A stretch of 36,992 nt of DNA. Source: a virus. The stretch's first letter is position 1, and every line of letters starts with the position of its first letter. The stretch lies in the IMG/VR virus record IMGVR_UViG_3300028844_003113, positions 1 through 36,992 of that record; one strand, written 5' to 3'. The notes beneath the pieces were generated by a model. That model saw only the letters and a program-made list of their open reading frames with translations, ran no database searches and was not told where the DNA came from. This document shows positions 14,142 to 23,165 of the stretch, piece by piece. The position numbers were made by a program, and so were the translations under genes.

Positions 14142-14624
14142 ATGGCTACAACTAATGACCTTACGCCTTCTGGCGAAGTAACCACTGCTGGTTCCTTCCC
14201 AGGTCGTCGTGGCACTAATGGTTTCGTGGTTCTGAAGCGTCGAGTAACTGCCGCAGAATGCGTAGCTGCCACTGGCACTGCGTTGATTGCTGCTGATACT
14301 TTTCAGATCATCAACCTTCCTGCCTACCATTATGTCCTTGCTGGCATCGTAGATTTTACGACTGCTGACACGGGCACTACCCTCACTGTTGATCTAGGTA
14401 TTGCCGCTGGTGATACTTTGCTAGATGGTGGCGATGGTACTACGGCAGGTATCCCTGTTGTTGGTACGAATGGTAATTTGGCAGCTAGTGCTTTTGTTAG
14501 TGCTACTGCAGATACGATTGATCTAACGATCAAGACTATCTCGGCTGCTAATGATGACTGGGTTGCTGAAGTCTCGGTAATTTGTGCTGATATTAGTGCA
14601 GACTACCACCCAGACTCTGCGTAA
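14142..14624 (+). CDS. probable head decoration or minor capsid protein
   Basis: A 160-residue protein right after the capsid gene, with AAAGGA upstream of its ATG. It is rich in Thr, Ala, Gly and Val, with no Cys clusters or charged helices, consistent with a mostly beta virion protein. The sequence has a short flexible N-terminus (ATTNDLTPSGEVTTAG) and then strand-like stretches. Position and composition suggest a capsid-stabilising or decoration protein; no specific family is recognised. Codon use here is similar to capsid exon 4, as expected for a highly expressed virion gene. Confidence 0.65.
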   Translation: MATTNDLTPSGEVTTAGSFPGRRGTNGFVVLKRRVTAAECVAATGTALIAADTFQIINLPAYHYVLAGIVDFTTADTGTTLTVDLGIAAGDTLLDGGDGTTAGIPVVGTNGNLAASAFVSATADTIDLTIKTISAANDDWVAEVSVICADISADYHPDSA

Positions 14625-14643
14625 CTGACGTAACATAGGTATT

Positions 14644-14674
14644 GAGGGAGGATGGCACAAACGCTGTCCCCCTC
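14644..14674 (+). other. strong hairpin downstream of capsid/decoration genes
   Basis: GAGGGAGGATGGC pairs with GCTGTCCCCCTC across a 6-nt loop (ACAAAC), with one bulged A and two G.U pairs. It starts 20 nt after the stop at 14624. There is no T run after it, so it may stabilise the abundant capsid mRNA or attenuate transcription rather than terminate it. The rest of the gap to 14790 shows nothing else clear. Confidence 0.5.
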
Positions 14675-14790
14675 GTACTTACCTTATGAATGCTAAGGGA
14701 TATCCATAAACGTATCCACTATTATCCATAAGGTAAACATATCTGACATTCATGTCTACATCATAAACATAAAGGAAGGACCCTCTAGAA

Positions 14791-15525
14791 ATGGGCAGTA
14801 CATACTTATCCCTAACTAATAAAGTCCTCCGCCGCTTGAATGAAGTAGAGCTTACTTCAGGAACATTCGCCTCTGCTTCTGGCTTCCATGCCGTAGCAAA
14901 GGACTCTGTCGTAGATGCTATTGGAGACATCCAACAAGCAGAGATAGAGTGGCCTTTCAATCACTCCACAGATACTATTACCTTAGCTACAGATGGCACT
15001 ACTGAATATGCTTTGGCGGCAGACGCTCAAGCTATTGATTGGGAGTCCTTCCATATGACTAAGGAAGTCCCTACTTCTGATGTAGAGGAAAAGTATCTCT
15101 CCCTCCTCCCTTATGACGAATACCTAAAGTATGGACTTAGAGCTAAGAACGCTAACTATGACTCTACTGGTGCAGGCAAGCCTGACTTCGTTGTCCCCTC
15201 TCAGAACTATAAAGCGATATTCTACCCCGGATACTCTGACGCTGCATATACTGTGGATTACGAGTATTGGGGTATTCCTACGGAAGTATCCGCCCATGAC
15301 GATACTACCACTATCCCTTCCAGGTTCGATTACATAATCGTCCAACGAGCTTTATGGGCTTGTTATATGTTCCATGATAATGACCAGCAGGCTACTATCG
15401 CCCGATCAGCGTGGCAAGAAGGTCTCCTACACATGAGGACTCTCCTTATTAATAAGACTGAGAGAGTATTCGATATGAGAGATGCTGGAAGGTCTTCTTC
15501 CACTAATGTACTAAGAGTCAGCTAA
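14791..15525 (+). CDS. head-tail adaptor / tail tubular protein A-like
   Basis: A 244-residue protein in the position of the T7 gp11-type tail tube A or adaptor, after capsid and before the nozzle. It has a helical N-terminus (LSLTNKVLRRLNEVEL), a segment with DAIGDIQQAEIEWPF, a strand-rich middle, and a helical end (YIIVQRALWACYMFHDNDQQ, then ARSAWQEGLLHMRTLLI), the pattern of podoviral adaptor proteins. It would form a ring under the portal and join it to the nozzle. AAGGAAGGA precedes the ATG. It abuts the next gene without a gap. Confidence 0.78.
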   Translation: MGSTYLSLTNKVLRRLNEVELTSGTFASASGFHAVAKDSVVDAIGDIQQAEIEWPFNHSTDTITLATDGTTEYALAADAQAIDWESFHMTKEVPTSDVEEKYLSLLPYDEYLKYGLRAKNANYDSTGAGKPDFVVPSQNYKAIFYPGYSDAAYTVDYEYWGIPTEVSAHDDTTTIPSRFDYIIVQRALWACYMFHDNDQQATIARSAWQEGLLHMRTLLINKTERVFDMRDAGRSSSTNVLRVS

Positions 15526-17046
15526 ATGCCTAGCTTACAGAAGATAAAGAATATAGAAGCCTCTGGAGGAATCATTGAGTCCACCACCTTGTTAAGTCAA
15601 GGAGAGAGGGCTCCGGGAACTCTCATTGCAGGGCAGAACATTGAAGGCGCTGTAGGACGAGGCTACCGGAGAATTAACGGCTCTGAGAAGTACTCAGCTA
15701 CGGCCCTTACAGGTACAGGAGCTGTGCTAGGCACCTTCCCTTTTAACTCAGGTGTTGTAGGTTGCCGTGAAGGCAATGTGGAGTTTGGTACAGGCACTAC
15801 TTGGACCTCTATTGTTACAGGACGAACGGCTGCTAAATATAGAGCTGCAAGATACCACTGGGTGCAAGATTCTATCGTGTTGGTTAATGGAACTGACTAC
15901 CCTATCAGGTATCAAGCAGATACGACTTACACAGAATTAACAGATGCTCCTCAAGGAGCTTTCGCAGTGGCTCCCTTTAAGCGGCATATGTGCTTCCTAA
16001 AAGGAACTAGCCTGTTTATCTCTTCTGCGGGGGACGAGACTGATTTCACCCTAGCTGCTACAGAGATTAACGTAGGGTTTACAATAAATCAGTTAGCAGT
16101 ATGGCGTGAAGCCCTTTATGTATTCGGCCCTAATAATATTGTTAAACTTATAGGGTCTAACCAAACTGACTGGGAGCTAGTTCCTGTAACAGGCCGCATA
16201 GGCTGCATCGCCCCAGACACTGTACAAGAAGTCGGTAGTGACATCTTCTTCCTCGCACAGGATGGTATGCGCTCTCTGGCTGGTACAGATAAGATCGGGG
16301 ATATTGACCTTGATACTACTACCCGAGGTATTGAAGCCAGGATTAATGAAGTTGTTGAAGCAGTAGGAACGGATGAAATATCTTCCATCGTAATCCCCTC
16401 CAAGTCCCAGTATAGGATCTTTTGGGATTCTTCTGCAACTTCTGCTGAAGTCTCTAAAGGACTCCTAGGGCATCTTACTGCAGAGTCTCTCCAGCTTCCT
16501 GAACTACAGACGGAATGGGAATGGTTTGACCTGAGAGGCTTCAAGGTAGCTTGTTCTGATTGGGACTATGATGGGATTAATGAAGTTGTAGTTTATGGGG
16601 GCTTCGATGGCTATGTCTATGAGTTTGAACAAGGCATCACTGTTGATGGAACAGCTCTAACATCTACAATGACATTTCCTCAATGGTATTATGGAGAGAC
16701 AGAGCGCAGGAAAGTCCTCCATAGTATTAAAGTCTATTTACGGCTTGAGCAGGGTGCTGATATAACTCTCTCAAACTCTCTTGACCTTGACGCACTCGGT
16801 ATTCCACAGCCCCCTTCCATTAACTTAGGGGATTACTTATCAGCAGCACCCTCAGTTTGGGGAGATGGATCTACATGGGGGGATGGGTCTACATGGGCAC
16901 AATCTGCCTACGATCAGACAGTAGAAGTTAATCTCATTGGCTCCTGCTTCTTTCACGCTATAACCCTCACGAGTTCAGGGGTAACAGACTCCCCTTACAT
17001 CGTGGATGGCTTTACAGTACAATATACACCTAAAGGACTACAATAA
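15526..17046 (+). CDS. tail nozzle / tail tubular protein B-like
   Basis: A 506-residue beta-rich protein following the adaptor. Repeated short strands with aromatic and glycine turns (FLAQDGMRSLAGTDKIG, YVFGPNNIVKLIGSN) suggest a beta-propeller, as found in tail nozzles and DNA-stabilisation proteins of podoviruses (T7 gp12 and P22 gp10 types). A doubled WGDGSTWGDGSTW motif and the ending YIVDGFTVQYTPKGLQ are also seen. It would form the tail tip that closes the channel. Its stop overlaps the ATG of the fibre gene (TAATG). Confidence 0.78.
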   Translation: MPSLQKIKNIEASGGIIESTTLLSQGERAPGTLIAGQNIEGAVGRGYRRINGSEKYSATALTGTGAVLGTFPFNSGVVGCREGNVEFGTGTTWTSIVTGRTAAKYRAARYHWVQDSIVLVNGTDYPIRYQADTTYTELTDAPQGAFAVAPFKRHMCFLKGTSLFISSAGDETDFTLAATEINVGFTINQLAVWREALYVFGPNNIVKLIGSNQTDWELVPVTGRIGCIAPDTVQEVGSDIFFLAQDGMRSLAGTDKIGDIDLDTTTRGIEARINEVVEAVGTDEISSIVIPSKSQYRIFWDSSATSAEVSKGLLGHLTAESLQLPELQTEWEWFDLRGFKVACSDWDYDGINEVVVYGGFDGYVYEFEQGITVDGTALTSTMTFPQWYYGETERRKVLHSIKVYLRLEQGADITLSNSLDLDALGIPQPPSINLGDYLSAAPSVWGDGSTWGDGSTWAQSAYDQTVEVNLIGSCFFHAITLTSSGVTDSPYIVDGFTVQYTPKGLQ

Positions 17047-18734
17047 TGGCTGGATACACACGGCAAGAAGCGGCTAACATCGTTACAGCTAATGCTATCG
17101 AAGCTTCTCAGATTAATAATGAGCTCAACGCTATTGATGCTGCCTTCCACGCTACTACAGGGCATCAGCATGATGGGACTACAGGGGATGCTCCTAAAGT
17201 CGTCCTAACGACTTCTGTATCGGGTACTCTCCCTATAGCTAATGGCGGCACTGCAGCAACTACTGCTGCCGCTGCCAGAACCGCTTTGGGTGTTGCTATT
17301 GGAAGTGACGTACAGGCTTATGATTCAGGTCTTACAGACATCTTGGCGTTAACGCCTACAGACAGTAACTTCATAGTAGGTAATGGCTCTACTTGGGTAG
17401 CTGAGACAGGGGCTACTGTTAGAACTTCCTTGGGCGTTCCAAGTACTGCTGAAGCTCTCCTCGTGGCTAACAATCTGAGTGATATTGGTACAGCCGCTAC
17501 TGCACGAACTAATTTAGGGTTGGCTATTGGAACGGATGTTCAGGCCTATCATGATAAACTAGCAGACATCTCAGGATTGTCCCCTTCTTCAGGAGAGTTC
17601 ATTAAGTGGGACGGGGCTAATTTCATAGCGTCTACCTCAGGCATCGGCACAGGAGACCTCCTTGCTGCTAATAACCTTTCTGATGTTGCCGCAGCAGCCA
17701 CTGCTAGAACTAACCTAGGTCTTGCTATCGGAACCGATGTTCAAGCTTATGATGCTCAACTCGCAGATATCGCTGCATTAGCTGTCACTGATAGTAACTT
17801 CATAGTTGGTAATGGTAGTACTTGGGTAGCTGAATCCGGAGCCACCGCAAGGACTTCTTTAGGTGTTCCGGGGTTGCCTGATGATAATTCTTGGACAGGC
17901 GCACATGATTGGTCTGTCCCTAGTTCTGAGACAGGGTTGACAGTAGACCTTACTGGAACGACTAGTCCTACAGGAGTTAAGCTTACTTACTCAGGATCTG
18001 CTACAGAAATGCAACCGATTCGTATAGAACACACGACAGGGGCTGCATACAGTCAAGGTAATGGGCAAGAAGGTGCTATAACAATCACCTCAGATGAAGC
18101 AGGAGCTAATTGGCTAGGTTCGTCTACAGCAGGTATAACTTGCCACTGGGATGGGGCGAGTCCCGCAGATAGCGATACTTTTCAAATCCTAAGAGTAACA
18201 GAGGGGGCAGGAGCAGCCCATCATGTCTATGGGCGTATAGACTACCTAATGTCGGATGTCACTAACGCCACTGAGGACGGTTACTGGCGTTTTGCCTCTA
18301 CTGTTGCTGGGACAATAGACACTGACGCTATGAAGATCGGCGCAGGCGTAACTCTAGGAGCTCCTACAGGGGGTTTCCAAGGAGCAGGTACTCTGAATGC
18401 TCTTGGTGTCTATGACGATAGTGTCCTCTTAACAGATTTCGTGGCAGATGCTTACAATGGCGAACTCGATGAGTCTCGCCTGAAGTTCTACGACAGTATC
18501 TGGCATGGTAATACGAATAATCCTGCCCGAGACTTCTCAGACAGAGCCCAGGAGAGTCTTGATATGAAGACTTTCACAGATACTTTCGTAGAAACCGGGA
18601 GCCTACCTGCTATGCCTACTCGTGAAGAATGGCTCCAGAATAAATACAGCGTAGGTGAATTAGTAAACTCCCTCTGGGAGACTGTGGAAGTACTCACCTT
18701 GCACATCAAGACTCTTAATGAGAGGACTGCCTAA
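17046..18734 (+). CDS. tail fibre protein with internal repeats
   Basis: A 562-residue fibre-like protein. The N-terminus (AANIVTANAIEASQINNELN) resembles tail-attachment segments. Residues from about 60 to 280 hold repeats: ANGGTAATTAAAARTALGV, then variants of LGLAIGTDVQAYDAQLADI and two near-identical copies of TDSNFIVGNGSTWVAE. Such repeats form slender trimeric shafts. The middle is strand-rich. The C-terminus, after MPTREEWLQNKYSVGELVN, is helical (ETVEVLTLHIKTLNERTA) and may trimerise. It would reach for the receptor or connect to the spike proteins coded further on. It overlaps the next gene by one base. Confidence 0.85.
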   Translation: MAGYTRQEAANIVTANAIEASQINNELNAIDAAFHATTGHQHDGTTGDAPKVVLTTSVSGTLPIANGGTAATTAAAARTALGVAIGSDVQAYDSGLTDILALTPTDSNFIVGNGSTWVAETGATVRTSLGVPSTAEALLVANNLSDIGTAATARTNLGLAIGTDVQAYHDKLADISGLSPSSGEFIKWDGANFIASTSGIGTGDLLAANNLSDVAAAATARTNLGLAIGTDVQAYDAQLADIAALAVTDSNFIVGNGSTWVAESGATARTSLGVPGLPDDNSWTGAHDWSVPSSETGLTVDLTGTTSPTGVKLTYSGSATEMQPIRIEHTTGAAYSQGNGQEGAITITSDEAGANWLGSSTAGITCHWDGASPADSDTFQILRVTEGAGAAHHVYGRIDYLMSDVTNATEDGYWRFASTVAGTIDTDAMKIGAGVTLGAPTGGFQGAGTLNALGVYDDSVLLTDFVADAYNGELDESRLKFYDSIWHGNTNNPARDFSDRAQESLDMKTFTDTFVETGSLPAMPTREEWLQNKYSVGELVNSLWETVEVLTLHIKTLNERTA

Positions 18735-21700
18735 TGGTTACCACGCCAAACTATGACGCTATTAATGCAGATCGTGCTGCCAAAGGTTGGGCTCCTTTAA
18801 CTCAGACCGATATTAATGCGAGAGATGCTGATAATCTGACAGTTAATCCTAATATAGGAACGCAGGCAGTCGCTCCTACAGCTACAGGTGTGCTGCTTCC
18901 TGAGTCTGATAGTGATAACCTCAACGATGTTCTTAAAGCTCTCTACGAAAATCCTCCTGAGAAGCGGTCAGAGGCCCTCACCCAATTCACTCCTGCACAA
19001 CAGGCACTAGTACAAGGAGCTTCCCAAGAAGATATTACACAATTCCAAGGGCAGCAACAGATGATGGCTTCCAGAGCTGTTGCCAATGCTCCTGCAGGGA
19101 CTAACTTCCTTGGGCAACTCCCTCAGGCTACTCTGCAAGCTATCCAGGATCAGGCTATAGCCAATGGCTCCATTGATACTACTGGTGGCGTAACTAATGA
19201 TGTTATCCAGCAGCAGACTAATCAGAATCTAGAGGCATATACTGCGGAGATGTACGGCCCCGGCACTAATAATACCTTCGATGGGTCTGACTTCATGGGG
19301 GGAGTAGTTAATCAGTCTACACTAGATGCTATCCAGGCTAATCTCTCTGCTGTATACGGCGGCACAGGGGCTAGTGCAGGGAATCTGACAGTAGGGGGCC
19401 AGACACCTCTCCCCACCACTACTCCCACCACTACTCCAGCACCTACAACGGGAACGGGGACTACTACGCCAACTGTAGGATCTCAAGAAGCTATAGACCT
19501 TAACGCCGCTAATATGACTAATCCTACGCTTCCCTCCGGAGCAGAGTTCACAGCTACTCAGCAAACAATGCAGCCCGATGAGGCTATCCAAGGAACTACC
19601 CTAGACCCTAATTCACCTACTATTACAGCTCCTACTCCTACAGCCCCTGTGCAAGGTGAAACCCCACAGATGGTTGCTGAGCAGATTGGGAATGCAACTC
19701 CTCAAGCTACTGCTGCACAAGGGCAGGTAAGTGCTCCTGCAGTGGCTGCACAAGGCACTGGGCCAGCTCCTATTGATGCTGCTCAAGGGACAATTCCTGA
19801 TGCGGCTGTTGCAGGTGCTGCACAGGTAGCCCCAGTAGCTGACGCACAAGCTGCACAAGGTACTGGAGTAGCTACTGCAATCGCTGCACAAGGTACGGAA
19901 GTAGCTGATGTAACCGCAGCACAGGGAGCTATGCCCGTAGATGCTGTAGCAGAACAGGCAGTACTGACACCTGAGTCTATTGCCAATGTCCCTATGGGAG
20001 GACTAAGCCCTGACTCTATCATAACTGCTGCACAAACAAACTTAACACCTGAAATGCAAATCACTGCTGCACAAGCGCAGATGACTCCAGAGCAACTCGT
20101 TCAAGCTATAGAGTTCCAGGCCACAGCAGCTTTCGATAATGCGGTTGAGTCTGCCAAGTCTGATGCAATCAACTTCCCTGTAGACCCCAGAGCTACTGTC
20201 CGAGAACAGTACACTCAGCTTACGGATTTTGCTCCCGGAGAGATTCCTAATTGGGCTAAGGGAGCTATCACTTCAGCTAATCAGCAGATGGCTGCCCGAG
20301 GGCTGACTTCGTCTACTATCGCAGGTGGTGCAACTACTGCAGCCGTCTTGCAAGCAGCTCTCCCTATTGCTTCCCAAGATGCTAAGATGTTTGAGACTAT
20401 GAGCCTTAAGAAGTTTGATGCTCATCAGTCTGCTACTATCCTCAAAGCTTCTCATATTGCAGGCTTGGATACTCAAACAAATAACTTCAAGATGCAAGCA
20501 GGGCTTCAGAACGCACAGACAGCCCTTCAGATCAATATGGCTAACTTGAATGCTGACCAGCAATCTCGTGTAGAGAACGCTCGTAATCTCATTAATGTAG
20601 CCATGTCAAATACAGGCAATCGGCAACAGTCAGCTATGGCTAACGCAGCAGCTAACTTGCAGATGGACCTTACTAACTTGGATAATCAAACCAAGGCAGT
20701 AATGCAGAATGCTTTGTCAGCCCTTAATGTCACGATGGCTAATTTAGCTAATCGACAGCAGACAACTATGGCTAATGCCCAAGCGTCTAACACAATGGGA
20801 CTGGCTAATCTCTCTAATCAGCAACAGGCCGCAGTTAATAATGCAGCCTCTCGTAACAACCTGAACCTAGCTAATCTAAGTAATGAGCAACAGGCAGGCC
20901 TCTTTAATGCCCAAGCTCTTAATACGATGGACTTGAGCAATCTGGACAGGGAACAGCAGACGGCTTTAGTTAATACAGCCAACGAGCTTCAGATTGCTAT
21001 GACTGACGCTGCCAATCAGCAGCAGGCTGGACTATTCAACGCACAAACAGCAGGCCAGTTTGGGTTGCAGAACTTGTCTAATCGTCAGCAGACAGCAATG
21101 TTTAATGGCGAAGTTGCTTCTAATTACGGTATGGCTAATCTGAATAATCGCCAGCAAGCTAGTATGATGAATGCTCAGTCGTTCTTGCAGATGGATATGT
21201 CCAATCTAACGAATGCACAGCAGACAGCCGTTGTGAATGCTCAGGCAAGATTACAGACGATGATGTCAGATACTGCCGCCGCTAATGCTGCAGCACAGAT
21301 GAATATCACTAATCAAGTCCAGCTAGATCAGTTTTATGCACAGATGGCTGCTAACATGGATCAGTTTGTAGCTACACAGCAAATGGATGCAGCTACTTTC
21401 AGTGCTACTATGGCAAATCAACGGGAACAGTTTGATGTTGAGAATGCTATTCAGATTGAACAGGCTAATGTGAACTATCTGAGAGGGATTAATACAGCCA
21501 ATAATGAGTTAATCAATCAGCAGAACCTTCGTAATTCTACTGCCTTGTTGAACATCAGTAATACTGCTATTGGTAATGCTATTCAACTCTTCAGGGATGA
21601 TGCAAGTTACACCCATGATGCTAATAAGAACGCCCTTGGGAGGGCCAATACTTTAGCTATTGCAAAACTTAATGCAGCTACTAACTTAACTCTGGCAGAT

Positions 21701-21940
21701 AAGCAGCAGCAGTTCTCTGCAGGGTCTTCTATCGGCGGGTTGTTATCTGGCATAGGTGGTGTCGTAGACTCTATTGGCGGTCTCTTCAATGGTGGCGGAG
21801 GCGGGGGTACTTCAGGAGGTTCCTTCCTAGATACTGGAGGGTTTGCAGTGAATGACCCCATTGATTTCGGCATGGGAAGTAATCCTTACGGCAGTGGCGG
21901 GTACGGCCAAAGCAGCATTAGTGATTCGTTTGATTTTTAA
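18734..21940 (+). CDS. large repeat-rich internal virion / ejection protein
   Basis: A 1068-residue protein with almost no Cys or Trp. Layers: a disordered N-terminus; a Thr/Pro-rich linker near 230-245 (TTTPTTTPAPTTGTG); a region around 324-450 with recurring AAQG/TAAQ words spaced about 12 residues; twelve 22-residue repeats at 591-854; more helical sequence; then a Gly-rich, amphipathic end (SIGGLLSGIGGVVDSIGGLF followed by GGGGGG). It starts the block of genes between fibre and lysozyme, where podoviruses code ejection proteins. The hendecad-like helical repeats and membrane-active-looking tail fit a protein that leaves the head and lines a channel across the envelope. No exact family is recognised. 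Confidence 0.75.
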   Translation: MVTTPNYDAINADRAAKGWAPLTQTDINARDADNLTVNPNIGTQAVAPTATGVLLPESDSDNLNDVLKALYENPPEKRSEALTQFTPAQQALVQGASQEDITQFQGQQQMMASRAVANAPAGTNFLGQLPQATLQAIQDQAIANGSIDTTGGVTNDVIQQQTNQNLEAYTAEMYGPGTNNTFDGSDFMGGVVNQSTLDAIQANLSAVYGGTGASAGNLTVGGQTPLPTTTPTTTPAPTTGTGTTTPTVGSQEAIDLNAANMTNPTLPSGAEFTATQQTMQPDEAIQGTTLDPNSPTITAPTPTAPVQGETPQMVAEQIGNATPQATAAQGQVSAPAVAAQGTGPAPIDAAQGTIPDAAVAGAAQVAPVADAQAAQGTGVATAIAAQGTEVADVTAAQGAMPVDAVAEQAVLTPESIANVPMGGLSPDSIITAAQTNLTPEMQITAAQAQMTPEQLVQAIEFQATAAFDNAVESAKSDAINFPVDPRATVREQYTQLTDFAPGEIPNWAKGAITSANQQMAARGLTSSTIAGGATTAAVLQAALPIASQDAKMFETMSLKKFDAHQSATILKASHIAGLDTQTNNFKMQAGLQNAQTALQINMANLNADQQSRVENARNLINVAMSNTGNRQQSAMANAAANLQMDLTNLDNQTKAVMQNALSALNVTMANLANRQQTTMANAQASNTMGLANLSNQQQAAVNNAASRNNLNLANLSNEQQAGLFNAQALNTMDLSNLDREQQTALVNTANELQIAMTDAANQQQAGLFNAQTAGQFGLQNLSNRQQTAMFNGEVASNYGMANLNNRQQASMMNAQSFLQMDMSNLTNAQQTAVVNAQARLQTMMSDTAAANAAAQMNITNQVQLDQFYAQMAANMDQFVATQQMDAATFSATMANQREQFDVENAIQIEQANVNYLRGINTANNELINQQNLRNSTALLNISNTAIGNAIQLFRDDASYTHDANKNALGRANTLAIAKLNAATNLTLADKQQQFSAGSSIGGLLSGIGGVVDSIGGLFNGGGGGGTSGGSFLDTGGFAVNDPIDFGMGSNPYGSGGYGQSSISDSFDF
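20504..21295 (+). repeat. twelve 66-bp (22-residue) coding repeats
   Basis: Twelve consecutive 22-codon units without gaps. The core pattern is hydrophobic-x-N-A-x6-hydrophobic-x-hydrophobic-x-N-L-x-N-x-Q-Q-x-A, for example ANLSNQQQAA, SNLDREQQTA and QNLSNRQQTA. DNA identity between units is modest, so the array is old and held by selection on protein. Twenty-two residues equal two hendecads, a spacing that gives straight or slightly right-handed helical bundles. Confidence 0.93.
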
Positions 21941-21961
21941 CTAAGAAGGGGAGAACATAAA

Positions 21962-22300
21962 ATGGCTTTAATAACATCCGCAGTAGTAGGTACCGTGGCA
22001 GGGGTTGCAGGCACTATTAAAGGTGCCAGTACTCAGAATAAAGCTATGAAGAACCAACAAGCAGCTCTAGCACAACAAAAGAAAAAGGACGACTTGGAAC
22101 GTGCTGCAGCAACTCTATCAGACCCTATGTCAGGGGCTTTTGGAGGTGACGGCGGAGGAACTAGCGAAAGAAGCTCAGGTGGTGGAGAGACTTTAATAGC
22201 AGAAGCCCCAGAGTACTTCCCAGGAGGAGGCACATCACTTCTGGAAGACCTTATGAAAGATGCGGAGTCAAAGTTCTCGTTCGACCCAACGGATAGGTAA
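21962..22300 (+). CDS. small internal virion-like protein with hydrophobic N-terminus
   Basis: A 112-residue protein. Residues 3-20 (LITSAVVGTVAGVAGTIK) form a Gly/Ala/Val-rich hydrophobic helix. A basic helical part (NQQAALAQQKKKDDLERAA) and a Gly/Ser-rich acidic tail follow. The layout resembles small ejection proteins of the T7 gp14 class, which insert in the outer membrane, but similarity is by architecture and position only. AAGGGGAGAACATAA precedes the ATG. A small hairpin, CGTATT/AATACG (22311-22325), follows the gene. Confidence 0.6.
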   Translation: MALITSAVVGTVAGVAGTIKGASTQNKAMKNQQAALAQQKKKDDLERAAATLSDPMSGAFGGDGGGTSERSSGGGETLIAEAPEYFPGGGTSLLEDLMKDAESKFSFDPTDR

Positions 22301-22353
22301 CTAACCTACTCGTATTTGTAATACGCGAAAGTTATATCATAGAGGAGGAAAAT

Positions 22354-22809
22354 ATGATACGATACGCGACTGAAGAGGACATCCCTAGGTTACTAGACTT
22401 AGGAGAAGAATTTGCATCTACCTTAGAGAGACTCCCGAAGGGGACTTCATTCTCTAGAGAAGATGTTGAGAAAGTAGTTAGGCACTTAATTAACTCAGAT
22501 GGCTCTTGTATCCTAGTTTACGAGAAAGATGATATAATCATAGGTATCCTCGGAGGGGAACTCTTACCGTTATACTTCTGCCCTCAAGCTAAGAATGCTA
22601 TGGAGCACTTCTTCTTTGTCACTGAGAAAGCTCGTAGCGAAGGCGCAGGAGACAAGCTCATGGAGGCTTTCATTTATTGGGGCAAGGAAATGGGTGCAGT
22701 AAGTGTCATAATGGTCTCTATGAATGTTTCCACAACAACTCACTCTAAAGAGGTCTTCGAGAAGCATGGCTTCAAAGACTTCGAGACAGCATATAAAAAG
22801 GACTTCTAA
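22354..22809 (+). CDS. GNAT-family N-acetyltransferase
   Basis: A 151-residue acetyltransferase. The fold order is visible: MIRYATEEDIPRLLDL (beta1-alpha1), a strand pair around CILVYEKDDIIIGILGGEL, then FFFVTEKARSEGAGDKLMEA, where RSEGAG is the acetyl-CoA pyrophosphate-binding R/Q-x-x-G-x-G/A motif. The end, SKEVFEKHGFKDFETAYKKDF, is the usual closing segment. It would transfer acetyl from acetyl-CoA to an amine or protein substrate, which is unknown. It has a strong ribosome site (AGAGGAGG) and lies inside the ejection-protein operon, with a one-base overlap to the next gene. Small acetyltransferases occur in this location in several podoviruses. Confidence 0.9.
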   Translation: MIRYATEEDIPRLLDLGEEFASTLERLPKGTSFSREDVEKVVRHLINSDGSCILVYEKDDIIIGILGGELLPLYFCPQAKNAMEHFFFVTEKARSEGAGDKLMEAFIYWGKEMGAVSVIMVSMNVSTTTHSKEVFEKHGFKDFETAYKKDF

Positions 22810-23165
22810 TGGCTGGTAGCGTACTATCAATAGCAAATACCGTAGGCACTGTAGCTAAGGCAGGAAGTGCTGTAGCAGGCCTCTTTGGAGGGGGTGGCGG
22901 CAGTAAGCAAGGTGGTGCTGGCAGCAGCCCCAGTCTGCGTGGCTTTAATATGTCTGTAGGCGATTCCAGCAGCAGTAGCCATAGCAGCGCACGAGGTTCT
23001 AGTACTTCAATAGCTGCTGCTCCAAAGACAAGCATCAAGAGTAACTCCTCTAAAATAGATGCAGCTATGACTGCAGGGCAACTGATGAATGCAGCCAGTA
23101 AATCTTTCAGCCCCAATTCCCTAACCAATAAAGAAATAGAAAGACTATTCGGAGTAATATTATAA
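22809..23165 (+). CDS. small Gly/Ser-rich virion-like protein
   Basis: A 118-residue protein starting with a hydrophobic, Ala/Val/Gly-rich helix (SVLSIANTVGTVAKAGSAVA) and then GLFGGGGGS, a low-complexity Ser-rich middle (DSSSSSHSSARGSSTS), and a helical C-terminus (NSLTNKEIERLFGVIL). It resembles the gene at 21962 in layout, so two small membrane-active-looking proteins flank the acetyltransferase. The TAATG junctions on both sides indicate coupled translation. Function is inferred from the operon only. Confidence 0.6.
   Translation: MAGSVLSIANTVGTVAKAGSAVAGLFGGGGGSKQGGAGSSPSLRGFNMSVGDSSSSSHSSARGSSTSIAAAPKTSIKSNSSKIDAAMTAGQLMNAASKSFSPNSLTNKEIERLFGVIL

Noticed and set aside
13631-14278. 215-residue open frame on the minus strand
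   Set aside because: It lies opposite capsid exon 4 and the decoration gene, which have clear protein-level support. No ribosome site or recognisable protein is seen on this strand.
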